This document shows, in pieces, positions 61,658-64,000 of a DNA stretch of 64,000 bases. The notes beneath the pieces were generated by a model, which was not told where the DNA came from, ran no database searches, and saw only the letters and a list, made by a program, of their open reading frames with translations. This DNA comes from an uncultured Cytophagales bacterium (GTDB taxonomy: Bacteria; Bacteroidota; Bacteroidia; Cytophagales; UBA9547): contig CAMFLX010000003.1 in assembly GCA_945957555.1 (NCBI GenBank), forward strand, positions 56,446 to 120,445, given 5' to 3'. Each line of letters opens with the position of its first letter. Within the stretch, counting starts at the first letter, position 1. The position numbers were made by a program, and so were the translations under genes.

Positions 61658-63151
61658 ATGGATAAAAAACAGTTTATCGTAGGAGTAATGCTGGGAGGGA
61701 TGCTCGGAGGGGCATTTGCTCTAGGCGCACACAAATTTTTTATAGAGGACAAAAGATATGAATCTTTGTCATATAGAGGAAATACGGTGCTTTCGGGTTA
61801 TACAGATACCACAAATGCTGTTCAGCCTCAAGGACTTAATTTTATTTATGCAGCAGACTACGTGAGACCCGCGGTGGTGCACATCAAAACCATGTATGAA
61901 GTCAAAGAGGTCGCACAAAAGCAGCAGCAACAGATAGACCCTTTCTTCAGAGAGTTTTTTGGTGATGATTTTGGTGACGGGGGTGGTTTTAGAAATCAGC
62001 CCAATCAACCGCAAGAGGCAGCGGGTTCAGGTGTAATTTTGTCAGAAGATGGTTATATAGTCACTAACAACCACGTGATTGAAAGGGCGGATAAAATAAA
62101 AGTTATCTTGGACGACAAAAGGAGCTATGAAGCCAAACTCATTGGTACTGATCCGACTACAGATCTAGCTTTGCTTAAAATTGAAGAAAGAGGCCTTTCT
62201 TATGTACAAATGGGTAATTCAGATAATGTACGAGTTGGTGAATGGGTACTTGCAGTAGGTAATCCATTTGATTTGACATCTACAGTAACGGCAGGTATAG
62301 TGAGTGCTAAAGCTCGTAATATCAATATTTTACGAAGTAAGAGTAACTATGCAGTAGAGTCCTTCATTCAGACGGATGCTGCGGTAAATCCAGGCAACAG
62401 TGGTGGTGCGTTGGTCGATCTCAAAGGTAGATTAATTGGGATCAATACCGCGATAGCAACTCCTACAGGTACTTTTGCAGGATATTCTTTTGCGGTGCCT
62501 TCTTCTATAGTAATGAAGGTCGTGGAAGATTTGAAACAATACGGAGAGGTACAAAGGGGATTATTGGGGATCAACATCCAAGACGTTTCTGCCGAATTGG
62601 CAAAAGAGAAGAGCCTCAAAGACGTATCGGGTGTCTATGTGGCAGGTGTGAATGAAAATAGTGCCGCGGCAGAAGCAGCCATCAAAGAAGGTGATGTGAT
62701 TACTAAAATAGAAGACATTACCGTACATTCTTCTTCGGAACTTCAGGAGGCGGTGGCGCGCCATCGTCCAGGTGACAAGATCAAGATTACTTATTTGAGA
62801 AAAATGGAGGAAAAGACCACCTATGCGACTCTTAAGAATAAAATGGGCAAGGTTGCAGTAGTTAAGAAAGAAAGTGTGGAGGAAAAACTAGGCGCTGACT
62901 TTGCCGAGCTTACGGATAAGGAAAAAGAAAAACTCAAACTCAATAGTGGTTTAAAAGTCTCAAAACTTAGAAATGGCAAACTTAAAGATGCAGGTTTGGT
63001 GGAAGGTTTTGTAATCACCAAATTCAATGATATCAAAATTAGGAACAAAGAGGATTTGGTAGCTTTTCTGGACAATACGCAGTCGCAAGGGATTCTTATA
63101 GAAGGCAAGTTGCCAGACGGTACGCTGAAACATCATGCTTTGACATGGTAG
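61658..63151 (+). CDS. DegP/HtrA serine protease with two PDZ domains
   Basis: The start is placed at 61658 (MDKKQFIVGVMLGGMLGGAFALGAHKFF, an N-terminal anchor or signal); about 497 residues. The trypsin-like domain has His in 'VTNNHVIERADK', Asp in 'DPTTDLALLKIEE' and Ser in 'NPGNSGGALVDLKGRL'. The first PDZ begins at 'GLLGINIQDVSAELAKEKS' and a second, shorter one ends the protein ('LKDAGLVEGFVITKFNDIKI'). A Gln-rich loop 'KQQQQIDPFFREFFGDDFGDGG' follows the N-terminal strand. Such proteins degrade misfolded envelope proteins. Regulation by the ECF sigma factor here is possible but not shown. Confidence 0.94.
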   Translation: MDKKQFIVGVMLGGMLGGAFALGAHKFFIEDKRYESLSYRGNTVLSGYTDTTNAVQPQGLNFIYAADYVRPAVVHIKTMYEVKEVAQKQQQQIDPFFREFFGDDFGDGGGFRNQPNQPQEAAGSGVILSEDGYIVTNNHVIERADKIKVILDDKRSYEAKLIGTDPTTDLALLKIEERGLSYVQMGNSDNVRVGEWVLAVGNPFDLTSTVTAGIVSAKARNINILRSKSNYAVESFIQTDAAVNPGNSGGALVDLKGRLIGINTAIATPTGTFAGYSFAVPSSIVMKVVEDLKQYGEVQRGLLGINIQDVSAELAKEKSLKDVSGVYVAGVNENSAAAEAAIKEGDVITKIEDITVHSSSELQEAVARHRPGDKIKITYLRKMEEKTTYATLKNKMGKVAVVKKESVEEKLGADFAELTDKEKEKLKLNSGLKVSKLRNGKLKDAGLVEGFVITKFNDIKIRNKEDLVAFLDNTQSQGILIEGKLPDGTLKHHALTW

Positions 63152-63173
63152 TCTATTATGAACAACTATAACG

Positions 63174-63200
63174 AAAAGGGGCTTTTATGCCCCTTTTTTT
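63174..63200 (+). terminator. Terminator of the DegP-like gene
   Basis: The 9-bp stem AAAAGGGGC/GCCCCTTTT has a 6-nt loop and a following T run. Confidence 0.85.
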
Positions 63201-63245
63201 ATTGTTTTGAGGAGGCTGATGTAGCCATTAATTTTGTAAGAATCG

Positions 63246-63430
63246 ATTTAACCCAGATTATGCATTAGAAATTTTCTGCGACAAAATGCTCCTTCAAATT
63301 CACTTCGATACTCATTTTTCTTCATTCAAGCTAGCAGTACTAGCTTTTCATTCAGAAAAACTCCGTGTCTTATGACTTTATTGTATCATTTCGTCTCGAT
63401 ACAAAGTCTAATGCATAATCTGGGTTAAAT
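63246..63430. mobile_element. MITE-like element with 24-bp perfect terminal inverted repeats
   Basis: The outer arms begin ATTTAACCCAGATTATGCAT and are perfect reverse complements over 24 bp, enclosing 137 bp without an ORF. Inside lie two smaller hairpins: AAGCTAG-CAGTA-CTAGCTT (63328-63346) and TTGTATC/GATACAA (63381-63404). TTAA occurs at the outer edge of both arms, which would fit a 4-bp TTAA target duplication as made by IS1380-type transposases. The family assignment is inference. Confidence 0.65.
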
Positions 63431-63846
63431 GGTATTTTTGATAGAATAGTTAAAGTTCTTTTTAGTGAATGATTTGCAAGCATGCTTCTGCATGAATAGG
63501 TTGGACTAAAAGCTGTTTGTGTGATTTTTGATATATTTTTTCAAAATTTAAGTTGAGTATTTTTTGAGTAGTTTTCATACACTATCCTAGGCTTTGGTAG
63601 GGAGTTGCTAGGGAGATGGGTGGGAGTTGCCTGCCATGATCTGCGTTTACGACTGCGTAGGAGGCTATTTTGTTTATTTAAAATAACATATTTTTTGACA
63701 AAAACAAGAGCTAATGGAAATTTATTTTATGTAATATGGAAGGTGGTATTTTGATGGTTTATATTCAAATATCTAGTTGTCAGCATGATATCTCTAGATT
63801 GCTGTGTGGCTCTGCTTCTTTATTTGTAAATTTAGGGATAGCTTAA
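63431..63846. other. Gene-free stretch to the right of the MITE-like element
   Basis: I see no ORF, tRNA or terminator. The sequence is AT-rich, with one G-rich patch around 63600-63655 containing TAGGGAGTTGCTAGGGAG, and a perfect 8-bp palindrome AGCATGCT near 63480. Confidence 0.3.
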
Positions 63847-64000
63847 ATGCGCGTTTTAATCTATTTTTTTAAGTATTTTTGCTTGTTTTTTATTCCCATA
63901 CGTGTTTTGAGTATCTTTTGGGGAGTTTTAAATGGGGATTTCACATTCAACCCAAAAATCTCAATAGAAATTTATTGCGACCCACAATTACTTCATACTG
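63847..64000 (+). CDS. Possible start of a secreted protein gene (truncated by window)
   Basis: An ATG at 63847 opens a frame that stays open for 51 codons to the window edge. It reads 'MRVLIYFFKYFCLFFIPIR', hydrophobic like a signal sequence, then 'VLNGDFTFNPKISIEIYC'. Being shorter than 60 codons it is absent from the ORF track. Codon use is AT-rich and no promoter is clear, so it may be non-coding. Confidence 0.25.
   Translation, partial: MRVLIYFFKYFCLFFIPIRVLSIFWGVLNGDFTFNPKISIEIYCDPQLLHT

Overview
The window looks like chromosomal core DNA of an AT-rich member of the Bacteroidota. The evidence is two proteins ending in type IX secretion (T9SS) sorting domains, several outer-membrane barrels, Bacteroidota-style promoters (TTTG and TAnnTTTG about 20 bp apart, clearest before the tRNA, the ECF sigma operon and the AraC gene), and almost no Shine-Dalgarno sequences. 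A Cytophagales-like affiliation is my inference. I see no rRNA, CRISPR array, prophage or transposase gene.

Layout. 0-11 kb: the end of a T9SS-secreted protein, a small Spy/CpxP-like protein, a 2 kb-residue alpha-2-macroglobulin, and a T9SS protein built from five Cys-pair repeats. 11-18 kb: ThrA, a scramblase-like protein, a barrel plus lipocalin-like pair, class II aldolase, and a COG0523 metallochaperone GTPase whose promoter carries two matching inverted-repeat operators. 18-22.5 kb: a minus-strand operon of ECF sigma factor, anti-sigma factor, Prc protease and a helical surface protein. 22.7-25 kb: HIT protein, XRE regulator, a 38-bp perfect palindrome, an unknown 100-residue protein and a degenerate repeat array. 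25-32 kb: a barrel, a phosphatase/phosphoglycerate dehydrogenase fusion, and an operon of barrel, lipoprotein, SPOR protein and M20 hydrolase.

32-44 kb: a second copy of the helical surface protein, a CCG-domain protein, TadA, a transglutaminase-like protein next to a glutamate-synthase-like FMN protein, a TerB-like protein, a candidate HEPN/OST-HTH-like protein, topoisomerase III, a beta-propeller-like protein and a Cof-type phosphatase. 44.8-51 kb: the elongasome cluster mreB-mreC-mreD-mrdA-rodA followed by pgeF, with a strong terminator between mreB and mreC. 51-57 kb: acyl-CoA dehydrogenase, AraC regulator, malic enzyme with a lipocalin-like partner, HPP membrane protein. 57-63 kb: esterase, then coaX-barrel-lptC-small membrane protein behind a tRNA-Arg, then a DegP/HtrA protease. 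The last 800 bases hold no certain gene but contain a 185-bp element with 24-bp inverted ends that resembles a MITE.

Themes are envelope building and quality control (Mre/Mrd/Rod, LptC, DegP, Prc with an ECF sigma/anti-sigma pair, PgeF) and central metabolism (ThrA, serine fusion, aldolase, malic enzyme, CoaX). The least explained parts are the 23-24.3 kb palindrome/array region, the HEPN-like protein, the Cys-repeat T9SS protein, the metallochaperone operators and the terminal MITE-like element.
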